42,280 bases of DNA, taken from positions 1 through 42,280 of the forward strand of contig NZ_PPFX01000033.1 of assembly GCF_002898515.1 (NCBI RefSeq), written 5' to 3'. The notes beneath the pieces are model-generated. The model ran no database searches. It worked only from the letters and a program-made list of their open reading frames with translations, and was not told the origin of the DNA. The translations under genes and the position numbers were made by a program. Numbering within the stretch: position 1 is the stretch's first letter; each line of letters opens with the position of its first letter. The stretch is from Geothermobacter hydrogeniphilus (lineage in GTDB: Bacteria; Desulfobacterota; Desulfuromonadia; Desulfuromonadales; Geothermobacteraceae). Positions 15,485 through 26,357 of this stretch are shown here, one piece after another.

Positions 15485-16138
15485 TCAGCCGCGAATCGGC
15501 TCGATGGTGATCACCACCCGGCGATTCAACTGCCGACCGGCCTCATCGGCGTTGCTGGCAATCGGCTTGCCTTCGCCGAAACCGATGACACGGATCCGGT
15601 CGGGATTGACCCCGTTGCCGACCAGGGCGTTCTTGACCACCTGCGCCCGGCGTTCAGAAAGCTGCTGATTGTACTGTTCACTGCCGGTGCTGTCGGTATG
15701 GCCGGCAACCAGCAGGGTGGTCTGCGGGTACTGGTTGAGAACCTTGGCCACCCGGAATATCTCATCATGGGCTCCCGCTTTAAGGGTCGCCGAGTTGACA
15801 TCGAACAGCACATCCGATTTAAAGGTCAGCGCCAGGGTGTCGGCGTTGCGCCGGATGTTGGCACCTTCAACCGCCGCCAGTTCCTGGCGGAAGGCCGCCT
15901 CCTGGGCGTCCATGTAGGAACCGATCTGGTTGCCGGCGATACCGCCGACCAGAGCGCCGATGCCGGCCCCGATCAGGGTCGACTTGGTGTTGCCGCCGAT
16001 CGCCTGGCCGAGCAGCGCGCCGCCGACAGCGCCGACCCCGACCCCAACCCGGGTTCCCTGTTCGGCCTTGTTGGCCGGAGGCGCACAACCGGCAACAAAG
16101 AATGTCAGCACCATCAGAACAATCATCAGGTTACGCAT
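15485..16138 (-). CDS. OmpA-family lipoprotein with glycine-zipper region (YiaD-like)
   Basis: This encodes a 217-residue outer-membrane lipoprotein. The signal ends in the lipobox FVAGC with Cys18 as the lipidation site. Residues about 30-75 are a glycine-zipper stretch (VGVGVGAVGGALLGQAIGG), and residues about 108-217 are an OmpA domain that binds peptidoglycan, with HTDSTGS, LSERRAQVV and NRRVVI. This architecture is that of YiaD-type proteins, which link outer membrane and cell wall. It stands alone between the tatA terminator and a structured divergent spacer. Nothing is missing. Confidence 0.93.
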   Translation of the reverse strand: MRNLMIVLMVLTFFVAGCAPPANKAEQGTRVGVGVGAVGGALLGQAIGGNTKSTLIGAGIGALVGGIAGNQIGSYMDAQEAAFRQELAAVEGANIRRNADTLALTFKSDVLFDVNSATLKAGAHDEIFRVAKVLNQYPQTTLLVAGHTDSTGSEQYNQQLSERRAQVVKNALVGNGVNPDRIRVIGFGEGKPIASNADEAGRQLNRRVVITIEPIRG

Positions 16139-16280
16139 TTGAACATCTCCTTTACTTGTGGACAGGACGACGCCGCATATTCGATCCTGCTGGTTTAAAT
16201 CCTAACATAATCCCCGCGAGACGACTTTTCAATCATTCAATTCCCCCCGGGCCATCCTGCTGTCGATGCCCCACCGTCCC

Positions 16281-16461
16281 GGCCCAGATCCACCGGCTGT
16301 TTTGCGGAACGAGGGTGACGGGACGGGTGGAGATGCGCGGCGCCGCGCCGTTTCGGGCGCAGACGTAGCCGCGCTACATCGAGCACCGAAGCGGTGACGG
16401 CAACAAAGCAGATTCACCCGTAACGACAGCCGAATCCCGAAATTGCCGGTGGATTTGGGCC
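16281..16461. repeat. Structured 181-base intergenic element with nested inverted repeats
   Basis: The ends (16281-16297 and 16445-16461) are 17-base inverted copies with one difference that still allows a G-U pair. Inside are ACGGGTGGA (16323-16331) pairing with 16413-16421, a 14-base perfect palindrome GCGCGGCGCCGCGC (16335-16348) and the hairpin GTAGC/GCTAC (16365-16377). No open frame in it resembles a protein. It lies in the 399-base spacer between the divergent lipoprotein gene and gatC. It could be a dispersed non-autonomous repeat or a structured RNA; its strand is unknown. Confidence 0.55.
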
Positions 16462-16472
16462 GACCGACAGCC

Positions 16473-16502
16473 TTGTCAGAAACCTGCCTGACATGCTATT
16501 TT
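16473..16502 (+). promoter_or_regulatory. Candidate promoter of the gat operon
   Basis: TTGTCA at 16473-16478 and TATTTT at 16497-16502 are 18 bases apart, with TG one base before the -10 (extended -10 form). Transcription would start about 30 bases before gatC. Confidence 0.45.
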
Positions 16503-16537
16503 AACAGGCTTCGACAGACCCTTTAAGGAGTGAAACC

Positions 16538-16825
16538 ATGAGCATGACCCGTGAACAGGTCGCGCATGTCGCCCGACTTGCCCGCCTCGATCTGGCCGAC
16601 AATGAACTTGACCGCCTGGCCGCCGACATGGATGCGATCCTCAGTTACGTCGACAAGCTGAATGAACTCGATATCGACGGCATCGAACCGACCGCCCACG
16701 CGGTGCCGATGGAGAATGCCTTCCGCGAGGACCGGGTCCGCCCGTCCATCGGGACCGAAAAGGCGCTGGTCAACGCGCCCGCGGCCGACGACAGCTGCTT
16801 CCTCGTTCCCAAGGTCATTGAATAA
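16538..16825 (+). CDS. gatC: Asp-tRNA(Asn)/Glu-tRNA(Gln) amidotransferase subunit C
   Basis: This 95-residue protein is the small subunit that clamps GatA to GatB and stabilises the amidotransferase making Gln-tRNA(Gln) or Asn-tRNA(Asn). The family pattern is complete: REQVAHVARLARLDL at the N-terminus, LNELDIDGIEPTAHAVPM in the middle and the final LVPKVIE. AAGGAG precedes the ATG at 16538. It begins the gatC-gatA-gatB group. Presence of GatCAB implies that the organism relies on indirect amidation for at least one of these tRNAs. Confidence 0.96.
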   Translation: MSMTREQVAHVARLARLDLADNELDRLAADMDAILSYVDKLNELDIDGIEPTAHAVPMENAFREDRVRPSIGTEKALVNAPAADDSCFLVPKVIE

Positions 16826-16867
16826 TCCCGCGTTTCGCCAAACCTGAACCGACAAGGTTGACAAGCC

Positions 16868-18325
16868 ATGCCCTTTATCGATCTGAACCTGCAGCAACTG
16901 CAGAGCAAACTGGCCGGCGGCGAATTCAGTTCCCGGGAACTGACCCGGGCCTACCTGGACCGCATCAACGCCACCGGCGGGAGCCTCAACAGCTTCATCA
17001 CCATCTGCGAAGAATCGGCGATGGCCGCCGCCGAAGCAGCCGACATCCGTCGGAAAAAAGGCGATGCCGCGCCGCTGACCGGCATCCCGCTGGCGGTCAA
17101 GGACATCTTCAACACCGAGGGCATCCGCACCACCGCCGGGTCGCGCATTCTCGAAAACTATGTCGCGCCCTACGATGCCACCGCCGTCGCCCGGCTCAAG
17201 GAACAGGGCGCGGTGCTGCTCGGCAAGCTCAATATGGACGAGTTCGCCATGGGCTCCTCCAACGAGAATTCGGCCGCCGGTCCCTGCCGCAACCCCTGGG
17301 ATCCGAGCAAGGTACCGGGCGGCTCCTCCGGCGGCAGTGCCGCCGCGGTCGCCGCCCGCCAGGCGGTGGCGACCCTCGGTACCGACACCGGCGGCTCGAT
17401 CCGCCAGCCGGCCGGCCACTGCGGCGTGGTCGGACTCAAACCGACCTACGGCCGGGTCTCGCGCTACGGCGTCATCGCCTATGCCTCTTCCCTTGACCAG
17501 GTCGGCCCGCTGGCACGCACGGTCGGGGATTGCGCCCTGCTGCTGCAGGCGGTAGCCGGTTACGATCCGGCCGACTCGACCTCGGTCGACACCCCGGTCC
17601 CCGACTACAGTGCCGCTCTCGGCGAAGATGTCAGGGGCCTGAAAATCGGCCTGCCGAAAGAATATTTCATTGACGGGCTCGATGCCGATGTCAAACAGGC
17701 GGTCGAGACGGCAGTCGCCGTCTACCGCGACCTCGGCGCGGAAATTGTCGAGGTCAGTCTGCCGCACACCGACTACGCCGTCGCCTGCTACTACCTGGTG
17801 GCCACCGCCGAAGCCTCCAGTAACCTGGCCCGTTACGACGGGGTGCGCTACGGCCGCCGGATCGACAACGGCTCGGGCCTGATCGACATGTACTGCAGCA
17901 GTCGCGCCGAAGGCTTCGGCGACGAAGTCAAACGGCGCATCATGCTCGGCACCTACGCCCTGTCGAGCGGCTACTACGACGCCTACTATCTCAGGGCCCA
18001 GAAGGTCCGCACCCTGATCCGCGACGATTTCAACAAAGCCTTCGATCAGGTCGACCTGCTGCTGACGCCGGTCTCGCCGACCCCGGCCTTCAAACTCGGA
18101 GAAAAGGTCAACGACCCGCTGCAGATGTACCTCTCGGATATCTTCACCATCCCGGTCAACCTCGCCGGAACCTGCGCCATGAGCGTCCCCTGCGGCTTCT
18201 CCGGGCAGAATCTGCCGATCGGCCTGCAGCTGATCGGGCGGCCCTTCGGCGAAGAAACCCTGCTGCGCGCCGGCCACGCCTACCAGCAGGTGACCGAATG
18301 GCATTTGCAAAAGGCAAAAATTTAG
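16868..18325 (+). CDS. gatA: Asp-tRNA(Asn)/Glu-tRNA(Gln) amidotransferase subunit A
   Basis: This 485-residue amidase-signature enzyme releases ammonia from glutamine and passes it to GatB. The Ser-cis-Ser-Lys triad is present: Lys78 (LAVKDIF), Ser153 in GGSSGGS and Ser177 in [24 protein letters not shown] is the usual motif following the triad. Length and all key residues are normal. It starts 42 bases after gatC. A 130-base spacer with inverted repeats separates it from gatB. Confidence 0.97.
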   Translation: MPFIDLNLQQLQSKLAGGEFSSRELTRAYLDRINATGGSLNSFITICEESAMAAAEAADIRRKKGDAAPLTGIPLAVKDIFNTEGIRTTAGSRILENYVAPYDATAVARLKEQGAVLLGKLNMDEFAMGSSNENSAAGPCRNPWDPSKVPGGSSGGSAAAVAARQAVATLGTDTGGSIRQPAGHCGVVGLKPTYGRVSRYGVIAYASSLDQVGPLARTVGDCALLLQAVAGYDPADSTSVDTPVPDYSAALGEDVRGLKIGLPKEYFIDGLDADVKQAVETAVAVYRDLGAEIVEVSLPHTDYAVACYYLVATAEASSNLARYDGVRYGRRIDNGSGLIDMYCSSRAEGFGDEVKRRIMLGTYALSSGYYDAYYLRAQKVRTLIRDDFNKAFDQVDLLLTPVSPTPAFKLGEKVNDPLQMYLSDIFTIPVNLAGTCAMSVPCGFSGQNLPIGLQLIGRPFGEETLLRAGHAYQQVTEWHLQKAKI

Positions 18326-18350
18326 AACCGATCCACCCCGGGAATGACGA

Positions 18351-18423
18351 CACGGAGAAAGGCAAGTTGGAACTGGCCGCCGAGGCGGCGAGCTGTCGAT
18401 CCTTTTTTCTCCCTGGCTCCGTG
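18351..18423. repeat. Inverted-repeat spacer between gatA and gatB
   Basis: CACGGAG (18351-18357) and CTCCGTG (18417-18423) are inverted copies enclosing GGAGAAA/TTTCTCC and the hairpin GCCGCC-GA-GGCGGC (18376-18389). The wording (ACGGAGAAAGGCAAG on one side, TTCTCC and CTCCGTGGTG on the other) resembles the larger element after gatB, so both probably belong to one intergenic repeat family. Confidence 0.5.
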
Positions 18424-18455
18424 GTGAAACAGAACTGCTTCTGAAAGGTAGCACC

Positions 18456-19892
18456 ATGTCCTCACTCTTCGAACCGGTCATCGGCCTGGAAGTTCACGTC
18501 CAGCTGACCACCGACACCAAGATCTTCTGCGGCTGTTCGACCGAATTCGGCCGGACCCCCAACAGTCAGACCTGCCCGGTCTGCCTCGGGTTGCCCGGCG
18601 CCCTGCCGGTCCTCAACCGCCAGGTGGTCGAGAACGCCATCAAGGCCGGGCTGGCGACCAACTGCCGGATCGCCCCGCGTTCGGTCTTCGCCCGCAAGAA
18701 CTATTTCTACCCGGACCTGCCCAAGGGCTACCAGATCAGCCAGTTCGAACTGCCGATCTGCGAGCATGGCTGGCTTGACATCGAAACCGAAGGACGCGGC
18801 CCGCAGCGCATCGGCATCACCCGCATCCACATGGAGGAAGATGCCGGCAAACTGCTGCACGCCGAAGGGGAAGGCGGCTCGCGGGTCGACCTCAACCGCG
18901 CCTGCACGCCGCTGCTGGAGATCGTTTCCGAACCGGACATGCGCAGCGCCGACGAGGCCATCGCCTACCTGAAGAAACTGCACCAGATCGTCGTCTACCT
19001 CGGCATCTGCGACGGCAACCTGGAAGAAGGCTCCTTCCGCTGCGACGCCAACGTCTCGGTCCGCCCGCGCGGCCAGGAGGAGTTCGGCACCCGCGCCGAG
19101 CTGAAAAACATCAACTCCTTCCGCTTCATCAGGGAGGCGATCGACTACGAGATCGAGCGCCAGATCGAATTGATCGAGGACGGCGGCACGGTGATCCAGG
19201 AAACCCGCCTGTTCGACAGCGACAAGGGCACCACCCGCTCGATGCGCGGCAAGGAGGAGGCCCACGACTACCGCTACTTCCCCGACCCCGACCTGCTGCC
19301 GCTGACAGTCGCTCCGGAATGGGTCGAACGGGTCCGCACTGAACTGCCGGAACTGCCGGAAGCCAAGCTGGCGCGCTACCAGCAGGAACTCGGCCTCAAG
19401 CCCTACGACGCCGAAGTCCTCACCGCCGACCGCAAAGTGGCCGAATACTTCGAAGCCTGTCTCGCCCGGCATGACAATCCGAAACTCTGCGCCAACTGGG
19501 TGCAGGGGGATATCCAGCGCAAACTGAACGAGACCGGGCTGGCGGTCAACGCCATCCCGGTCACCCCGGAACTGCTCGCCGGCCTGCTGAAGCGGATCGA
19601 CGACAAAAGCATTTCCAGCAATATCGCCAAGCAGGTCTTCGAACTGATCTGGGAGAGCGGCAAGGATGCCGACACCATCATCGAGGAGAAAGGGCTCAAA
19701 CAGGTCACCGACAGCGGCGCCATCGAGGCGCTCGTCGACGAGGTGCTGGCGAACTGTCAGCCGCAGGTCGAACAGTACCGTTCCGGTCAGACCAAGGTGC
19801 TCGGCTTCATGGTCGGCCAGGTGATGAAAGCCAGCAGGGGCAAGGCCAACCCGCAGCTGGTGAATGAGCTGCTGCGGAAGAAGCTGGATTAA
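18456..19892 (+). CDS. gatB: Asp-tRNA(Asn)/Glu-tRNA(Gln) amidotransferase subunit B
   Basis: This 478-residue protein activates Glu-tRNA(Gln) or Asp-tRNA(Asn) with ATP and amidates it using ammonia delivered from Gat[14 protein letters not shown] at the N-terminus, the zinc-type cysteines in FCGCSTEFG and [24 protein letters not shown], and the C-terminal YqeY-like tail ending [17 protein letters not shown] are all characteristic. Length is normal. The start follows AAAGG. It is separated from gatA and mtnA by repeat-rich spacers, so it may be transcribed from its own promoter or remain in one message. Confidence 0.97.
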   Translation: MSSLFEPVIGLEVHVQLTTDTKIFCGCSTEFGRTPNSQTCPVCLGLPGALPVLNRQVVENAIKAGLATNCRIAPRSVFARKNYFYPDLPKGYQISQFELPICEHGWLDIETEGRGPQRIGITRIHMEEDAGKLLHAEGEGGSRVDLNRACTPLLEIVSEPDMRSADEAIAYLKKLHQIVVYLGICDGNLEEGSFRCDANVSVRPRGQEEFGTRAELKNINSFRFIREAIDYEIERQIELIEDGGTVIQETRLFDSDKGTTRSMRGKEEAHDYRYFPDPDLLPLTVAPEWVERVRTELPELPEAKLARYQQELGLKPYDAEVLTADRKVAEYFEACLARHDNPKLCANWVQGDIQRKLNETGLAVNAIPVTPELLAGLLKRIDDKSISSNIAKQVFELIWESGKDADTIIEEKGLKQVTDSGAIEALVDEVLANCQPQVEQYRSGQTKVLGFMVGQVMKASRGKANPQLVNELLRKKLD

Positions 19893-19904
19893 CAAGACCT
19901 CCGG

Positions 19905-20092
19905 CCGCCAAGATCGCCAGGACATTCAAAAGCTCTTAACGCTGAGACGGAGAGAGGCAAAGGCGGAGAGAAAGACAAGACATCCTGGCGGGGGTTAAAA
20001 CCATAAGCCAGTTATGATTTTCTTTGCGGCTCTCCCTCTCTGCGCCTCTCCGTTAAAAATCGGTTTTCCTGGCGACCTTGGCGTCTTGGCGG
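19905..20092. repeat. Nested imperfect inverted-repeat element between gatB and mtnA
   Basis: The outer arms CCGCCAAGATCGCCAGGA (from 19905) and the complement of CCTGGCGACCTTGGCG (20069-20084) continuing to 20092 are near-inverted copies. The inner arms are the GGAGAG-rich stretch 19937-19974 and the CTCTCC-rich stretch 20031-20056. The result is a long imperfect foldback of about 190 bases without a gene. Such GGAGAG/CTCTCC foldbacks occur in intergenic regions of related genomes as recalled, not searched. Confidence 0.55.
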
Positions 20093-20114
20093 CAAATAAA
20101 AAAGGAATACTCCC

Positions 20115-21203
<1,089 letters not shown>

Positions 21204-24200
21204 ATGGACAATCGCGAACTGAGCGATCGACTGCAGCAGGCCTGCCGGGACCGGGACAATCCGGAACTGGTGGAGCTCTCCGAGCTGCTCGGATTTGCCG
21301 ACGGCAAAAAGACCACCGTCAACCTGCTGCTGCTCAACGAGCTGACCGGCGACCCGCTCCTGCTGGCCGCCATCGCCGAAGATGCCGCCGCGACCGCCGA
21401 CCCCGACCAGGCCCTGAACAACCTCGAACGCCTCAGCTGGTCGCTCCCCAAAGAGGGGCTGATGCCGGTATTGCAGCAACCTGATGAACGCCGGCACCTG
21501 CTGACCATCCTCGGAGCGTCCGCTTTCCTCAGCTCGATCCTGTGCCGAAAAAACGAATATTTTCATGACCTGTTTGTCGGCGGCAACCTCACCACCGCCT
21601 GCGACCGGGAACAGATGCTGGCACAACTGCGGCAGAAGATTCCTTTGGGGAGTGATTTCGCGGCACTGCAGAAAGGGCTGCGGGAATTCAAGTATCACCA
21701 GGTGCTGCGCATCGGCGGTCGCGACCTCTGCGGCCTGGCCGACTTTCAGCAGACCGGAGCCGAACTTTCCGACCTGGCCGCCGCCTGCCTGCAGCGCGCC
21801 TACGAAATCTGCGACAAGCTGCTGCGCGACGAATATGGCACGCCGCTGCTTGAAACCGGGGACGACTGCTGTCCCCTGGAAGCCGAATTCACCATTCTCG
21901 GCATGGGCAAGCTCGGCGGCCGGGAATTGAACTTCTCCTCGGATATCGACCTGATCTACTTCTACAGTTCCGAACGGGGGCAGACCGCCGGCCATCCCGA
22001 CCAGCCCGGAAGCGGCAGACAGATCTCCCTGCATCAGTACTTCTGCAAGCTGAGCGAACAGATCGGCCGCGCACTCGGCCAGGTGACCGGCGACGGCTTC
22101 GTCTTCCGCGTCGATCTCAACCTGCGCCCCGAGGGCAGCCGCGGCGAACTGGCGACACCACTGCGGGGCGCCGAAGCCTACTACGAAAGCTGGGGGCAGA
22201 GCTGGGAACGTACCGCGCTGCTCAAGGCCCGCCCGGTAGCCGGCTCGATCTCTCTCGGAGAGCACCTGCTCAAATCCCTGGAACCCTTCATTTACCGCCG
22301 TTATCTCGATTACGGGATGGTCGAGGACATGAGAGGGATGAAGCAGCGCATCGACCAGAGTCTGGCCCGCAGGCAGGAAGCCGACACCAATCTCAAGCTC
22401 GGTCGCGGTGGGATTCGTGAAATCGAATTCTTCATCCAGGCGCTACAGGTCGTCCATGCCGGAAAGAACCCGCGGCTTCGGGTCCGCAACAGTCTCGACG
22501 CCCTCGACCAACTGCTGGCCGAGGGGCTGATCCCCGAACGGGATCACTCAACCCTGCGCGAAGCCTACATTTTCCTGCGCAATACCGAACATCGCATCCA
22601 GATGGTCCAGGAGGGGCAGACCCACAGCCTGCCGTCCAGACCCGAGGAGCTGCGTGCCCTGGCGCGACGCAGCGGCTTCGCCGACGCAGCGGCCTTCCTG
22701 ACTGAACTGCAGCGTCACCGGGATGCCGTCGCCGAGCTGTTTCACAGCCTCTTCTACACCAGCGACGAAGAACTCGGCAGCGGCATCCGTCCCGAAATCG
22801 GCGTTCTGCTCGATGAAAGCACCGATCCCGATTTCGTCAAGGACCTGCTCGAAGAGAACGGCTTCCGCAACCCCGACGGGGCCTTCGAATCCCTGCAGAT
22901 CCTCCGTCACGGCCCGCCGCACAACCCGATGGCGCCACGTTCCCGCCGCCAGCTGGAAAAACTGGCGCCGCAACTGCTGCAGGCGGTGATCGATTCTCCC
23001 GAACCGGACATGGCCCTCGGCAACCTGGAAAACTTCGTCGTCGCCCTGCGCGCGCGGGCGACCTTCTTCTCGCTGCTGGCCCAGAATCCCGAAGTCATCA
23101 CCCGGCTGGTCAATCTCTTCGCCACCAGCCAGTTCCTCTCCCGGATCTTCATCCAGAGCCCGCAGGTTCTCGACTCCCTGGTCAGCCCCGACTCTGTGCG
23201 GATCAAGGAGCTGGATGATTTTCGCCGTGACCTGCGCGTCCAGTTGGAAATGGTCGACCATTACGAAGATCAGCTCGATGCCCTGCGCCGTTTCCGCAAG
23301 GAGGAAATGCTGCGCATCGCCCTCAACGACATGCACGGTCAGGCCCTGCAGGGCCAGACCGCCCGCCAGCTTTCCGAACTGGCCGAAGCCTGCCTCGAAG
23401 CCGCCGTCGAACTGGCCCGGCAGGAGCTGCTTCCGCGTTTCGGTCTGCCCTTCACCGGTGACGGGGAGCCGGCCGGATTCGTCATCCTCGGCATGGGCAA
23501 ACTCGGCGGCCGGGAACTGAACTACCATTCCGACCTCGACCTGATTTTCGTCTACCGGGGCGAGGGGGAAACCCGCCCGGTGGAAGGAACCGACCCGGGG
23601 CGGTTCCGCGTCCAGAGCAACCGGGAATACTTCTCCCGCCTGGCACAACGGATCATTTCCGTCCTGACCCTGGTCACCCGCGAAGGCAAGGTCTACGAGA
23701 TCGATGCCCGGCTGCGCCCCTCGGGCAACCAGGGGCCGCTGGTCACCAGCCTGGATGCCTTCGAACGCTATCATCAGGAATCAGCCCAACTCTGGGAGCG
23801 CCAGGCCCTGACCAAGGCCCGGGCGATGGCCGGACCGGAGGAGCTGATCGCTGAACTCACCCGCCTGGTTGACAGCATTCTCTATCGGCAGCCGCTGCCG
23901 GAGAACGCCGCAGAGGAAATCAGGCGCCTGCGGCAACGCATGGAAACCGAGATCGCCCGCGAGGATGACGCGCATTTCAACATCAAGACCGGCCGCGGCG
24001 GCATGGTCGATGTCGAGTTTCTCACCCAGTACCTGCAGCTCAAACATGGCGCCCGACACCCCGAACTGCGCGCCCGAAACACCCTGCAGACGCTGCAGGC
24101 GCTTGCCGATCTCGGCTTGCTGACCGAAACCGAGAACCAGTTGCTGAGCAGCGGCTACAAATTTCTGCGGCGCCTCGAAAACCGGCTGCGACTGGTCCAT

Positions 24201-24368
24201 GACCAGTCGATCAATGAACTCTCCGGCGACCCGGCCTACCTGCGCAAACTCGCCAGGAGACTCGGGTATCCTGAGAAACCGAAAAAACCCGAGGTGACGT
24301 TCCTCGAAGATTACCGGGCCGTCACCGGCAACATCAGGGCCATTTTTGAGCATTACCTTGCAAGTTGA
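21204..24368 (+). CDS. glnE: Glutamine synthetase adenylyltransferase/adenylyl-removing enzyme
   Basis: This 1054-residue bifunctional enzyme adds AMP to and removes it from glutamine synthetase in response to nitrogen status. Two nucleotidyltransferase domains are visible: the N-terminal removase with GMGKLGGRELNFSSDIDLI near residue 232 and the C-terminal adenylylase with GMGKLGGRELNYHSDLDLI near residue 762. Each is followed by the GRGGIREIEF or GRGGMVDVEF helical-domain motif. Length is slightly above the usual 950. It directly follows mtnA (ATG at 21204 after TGA at 21201) and precedes the response regulator by 24 bases. Confidence 0.97.
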   Translation: MDNRELSDRLQQACRDRDNPELVELSELLGFADGKKTTVNLLLLNELTGDPLLLAAIAEDAAATADPDQALNNLERLSWSLPKEGLMPVLQQPDERRHLLTILGASAFLSSILCRKNEYFHDLFVGGNLTTACDREQMLAQLRQKIPLGSDFAALQKGLREFKYHQVLRIGGRDLCGLADFQQTGAELSDLAAACLQRAYEICDKLLRDEYGTPLLETGDDCCPLEAEFTILGMGKLGGRELNFSSDIDLIYFYSSERGQTAGHPDQPGSGRQISLHQYFCKLSEQIGRALGQVTGDGFVFRVDLNLRPEGSRGELATPLRGAEAYYESWGQSWERTALLKARPVAGSISLGEHLLKSLEPFIYRRYLDYGMVEDMRGMKQRIDQSLARRQEADTNLKLGRGGIREIEFFIQALQVVHAGKNPRLRVRNSLDALDQLLAEGLIPERDHSTLREAYIFLRNTEHRIQMVQEGQTHSLPSRPEELRALARRSGFADAAAFLTELQRHRDAVAELFHSLFYTSDEELGSGIRPEIGVLLDESTDPDFVKDLLEENGFRNPDGAFESLQILRHGPPHNPMAPRSRRQLEKLAPQLLQAVIDSPEPDMALGNLENFVVALRARATFFSLLAQNPEVITRLVNLFATSQFLSRIFIQSPQVLDSLVSPDSVRIKELDDFRRDLRVQLEMVDHYEDQLDALRRFRKEEMLRIALNDMHGQALQGQTARQLSELAEACLEAAVELARQELLPRFGLPFTGDGEPAGFVILGMGKLGGRELNYHSDLDLIFVYRGEGETRPVEGTDPGRFRVQSNREYFSRLAQRIISVLTLVTREGKVYEIDARLRPSGNQGPLVTSLDAFERYHQESAQLWERQALTKARAMAGPEELIAELTRLVDSILYRQPLPENAAEEIRRLRQRMETEIAREDDAHFNIKTGRGGMVDVEFLTQYLQLKHGARHPELRARNTLQTLQALADLGLLTETENQLLSSGYKFLRRLENRLRLVHDQSINELSGDPAYLRKLARRLGYPEKPKKPEVTFLEDYRAVTGNIRAIFEHYLAS

Positions 24369-24392
24369 ACCGGGACAAAAAGGAGGGGCAGG

Positions 24393-26285
24393 ATGGGAAA
24401 ACATATCTGGATCATCGACGATGATGCCAACATCTGCAAGTTTCTCAGCGAATCGCTGAAGCTGAAGGGTTATCGGGTTGAAACCTTCGGCACGGCCGAA
24501 ACGGCTCTCGAAAAACTGGCCCCCGGCAGCTGTGATCTGGCCCTGGTCGACATTATGCTGCCCGGCATGTCGGGGATCGACTTCTGCCGTCAACTGCGCA
24601 CCCAGCCTGCCCTGAGCGATCTGCCGGTGATGTTGATGACAGCCTTTTCCCGTGAAGCCGAGCAGGTGCAGCGGTACCAGGGGCTGGGCATCGTCGACTG
24701 CCTGTTCAAACCCTTCACCCTTCCCGTCCTGCATCGCCAGATCGCCACCATCCTCGGCGAGCGGATGGCCGAGTCAACCACAGAACCACTGCATATCGCC
24801 GGGGACCTGAGCGAGACCTCCTTCCCCCGACTGCTGCACAACCTCTACACCCTTAAAACAACAGGCCTGCTGCAACTGACCCGCGCCGGCATGAAAAAGG
24901 TTATCTACATCAGGAACGGCTACCCGATTTTCGCCCGTTCCAACCTGGTTCGGGAATGTCTCGGGCAGATGATGGTTGACGACGGTCTGATCAGCGCTGA
25001 ACAGTGCGCTGAGTCCCTGCAGCAGGTCAAAAAAAGCGGTCGCCTGCAGGGAACGGTGCTGATCGACATGGGGCTGCTCACCCCGCATCAGCTGCGCGAC
25101 GTGCTGCGGAATCAGATTGTCGAAAAACTGCTGGAAATCTTTTCCTGGCCCGAGGGAAAGTACCAGTTTGTCCAGGGGAAAAAATTCAAACAGGGGGTCA
25201 CCAGTATCGACTGTTCACCGGCCGCTCTCATTTACCAGGGCATCAGCCGCCATTACAGTGCCGCCCGCATCGCCAAGCTGCTTCTGCCCCACCGCCACCG
25301 CTACCTGTCCCAGGCCGAGAGCCCCCATTACCGTTACCAGGAAATCGGCCTGACCCGCCGGGACGAAAGAGTCTTCGCGCTCTGCAACGGCCGGCTGACG
25401 CTCGAAGAGATCAGCAACCGTTTCCCGCTGGCACGCACCGAAACCGATCAGCTGCTGGCGGCGCTGCTGCTCTCGGAGATGGTCGAAAGCCGCGAAGTCC
25501 AGTCCTTTTCAGGAGAACCCGGGGCAGAGACGATCAGTGCCGAAGAGCATGAGATGCGCAAAACCTTTCTGGCCGAATACAGCGACCTGATCCAGCGCGA
25601 CTACTTCAAGCTGTTCGCGGTGGGTGAGGATGCCAACAAGGCGGCCCTGCGCAAGGCCTATTTCTCCCTGGCGAAGAAATACCATCCTGACCGTTATCTG
25701 CAGATGAAACTGTCGGAGGATCTGCGCGGCAAGATCAACGAACTGTTCCAGCGCATCGGCGAAGCCTATGAAACCCTGTCCGACCCCGTGCGCTGCAAAA
25801 ACTACCGGGAGACACTGAAGCAGGCCCGCGGTGGCGTCAAGACCAAGGTCGAAGATATCCTGCGGGCGGAAACCGCTTTTCAGAAAGGGCGGCACATGAT
25901 CCGCTCGCGCAATTTCTCCGAGGCCCTCAAGCAACTGCAGATTTCTGTCGACAACAGCCCGGAAGAACCGGAGTACATCACTCTCTACGCCTGGGCCCTC
26001 TACCGGTCAAAAACCGACATCCCGGGGATCCGGGACAAGGCGGTTGAACTGCTGCAACGTTCGGCGGTCCTCAACGGCGAACATGATCTGACCCACCTCT
26101 ATCTCGGACAGATCTTCAAGGATCAGGGACGCGAACGAGAGGCGGAAAAACAGTTCGAACTGGCCATCCAGTGCAATCCCGACTGTACCGAGGCACTGCG
26201 CGAATTGCGACTTTTCAATCTGCGGCGTGAAAAAGAGGACAAAGAAAAGAAAGGCGGTCTTTTCGGCCGCCTGAAAAAACGCTGA
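24393..26285 (+). CDS. Response regulator fused to DUF4388, DnaJ and TPR domains
   Basis: This 630-residue protein starts with a receiver domain (1-120) with Asp9/Asp10/Asp11, the phospho-acceptor Asp53 (LVDIMLPG), Thr83 and Lys106. Residues about 130-260 look like DUF4388 (PATAN), with SFPRLLHNLYTLKTTGLL. Residues 402-472 are a J domain with an intact HPD motif (431-433), which should stimulate an Hsp70 ATPase. Residues about 490-605 are TPR-like helices, and the tail is basic. There is no DNA-binding output domain, so it probably acts through protein contacts. AGGAGG lies close to the ATG. The partner kinase is not in the window. Function is unknown beyond this layout. Confidence 0.88.
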   Translation: MGKHIWIIDDDANICKFLSESLKLKGYRVETFGTAETALEKLAPGSCDLALVDIMLPGMSGIDFCRQLRTQPALSDLPVMLMTAFSREAEQVQRYQGLGIVDCLFKPFTLPVLHRQIATILGERMAESTTEPLHIAGDLSETSFPRLLHNLYTLKTTGLLQLTRAGMKKVIYIRNGYPIFARSNLVRECLGQMMVDDGLISAEQCAESLQQVKKSGRLQGTVLIDMGLLTPHQLRDVLRNQIVEKLLEIFSWPEGKYQFVQGKKFKQGVTSIDCSPAALIYQGISRHYSAARIAKLLLPHRHRYLSQAESPHYRYQEIGLTRRDERVFALCNGRLTLEEISNRFPLARTETDQLLAALLLSEMVESREVQSFSGEPGAETISAEEHEMRKTFLAEYSDLIQRDYFKLFAVGEDANKAALRKAYFSLAKKYHPDRYLQMKLSEDLRGKINELFQRIGEAYETLSDPVRCKNYRETLKQARGGVKTKVEDILRAETAFQKGRHMIRSRNFSEALKQLQISVDNSPEEPEYITLYAWALYRSKTDIPGIRDKAVELLQRSAVLNGEHDLTHLYLGQIFKDQGREREAEKQFELAIQCNPDCTEALRELRLFNLRREKEDKEKKGGLFGRLKKR

Positions 26286-26289
26286 TCGA

Positions 26290-26312
26290 CGATCCCGTCG
26301 GTGACGGGATCG
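26290..26312. terminator. Hairpin between convergent genes
   Basis: CGATCCCGTC (26290-26299) and GACGGGATCG (26303-26312) are a perfect 10-base inverted repeat with a three-base loop. It lies between the converging response-regulator and PilZ-like genes and could serve both strands. It has no T-run. Confidence 0.5.
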
Positions 26313-26357
26313 AGGGCCCGCGCTGACGGAAGGGACGGGCTCAGGGTCGGGGCGGGT

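Noticed and set aside
16523-18481. 652-codon minus-strand frame opposite gatC/gatA
   Set aside because: It is an antisense shadow of clearly conserved genes.
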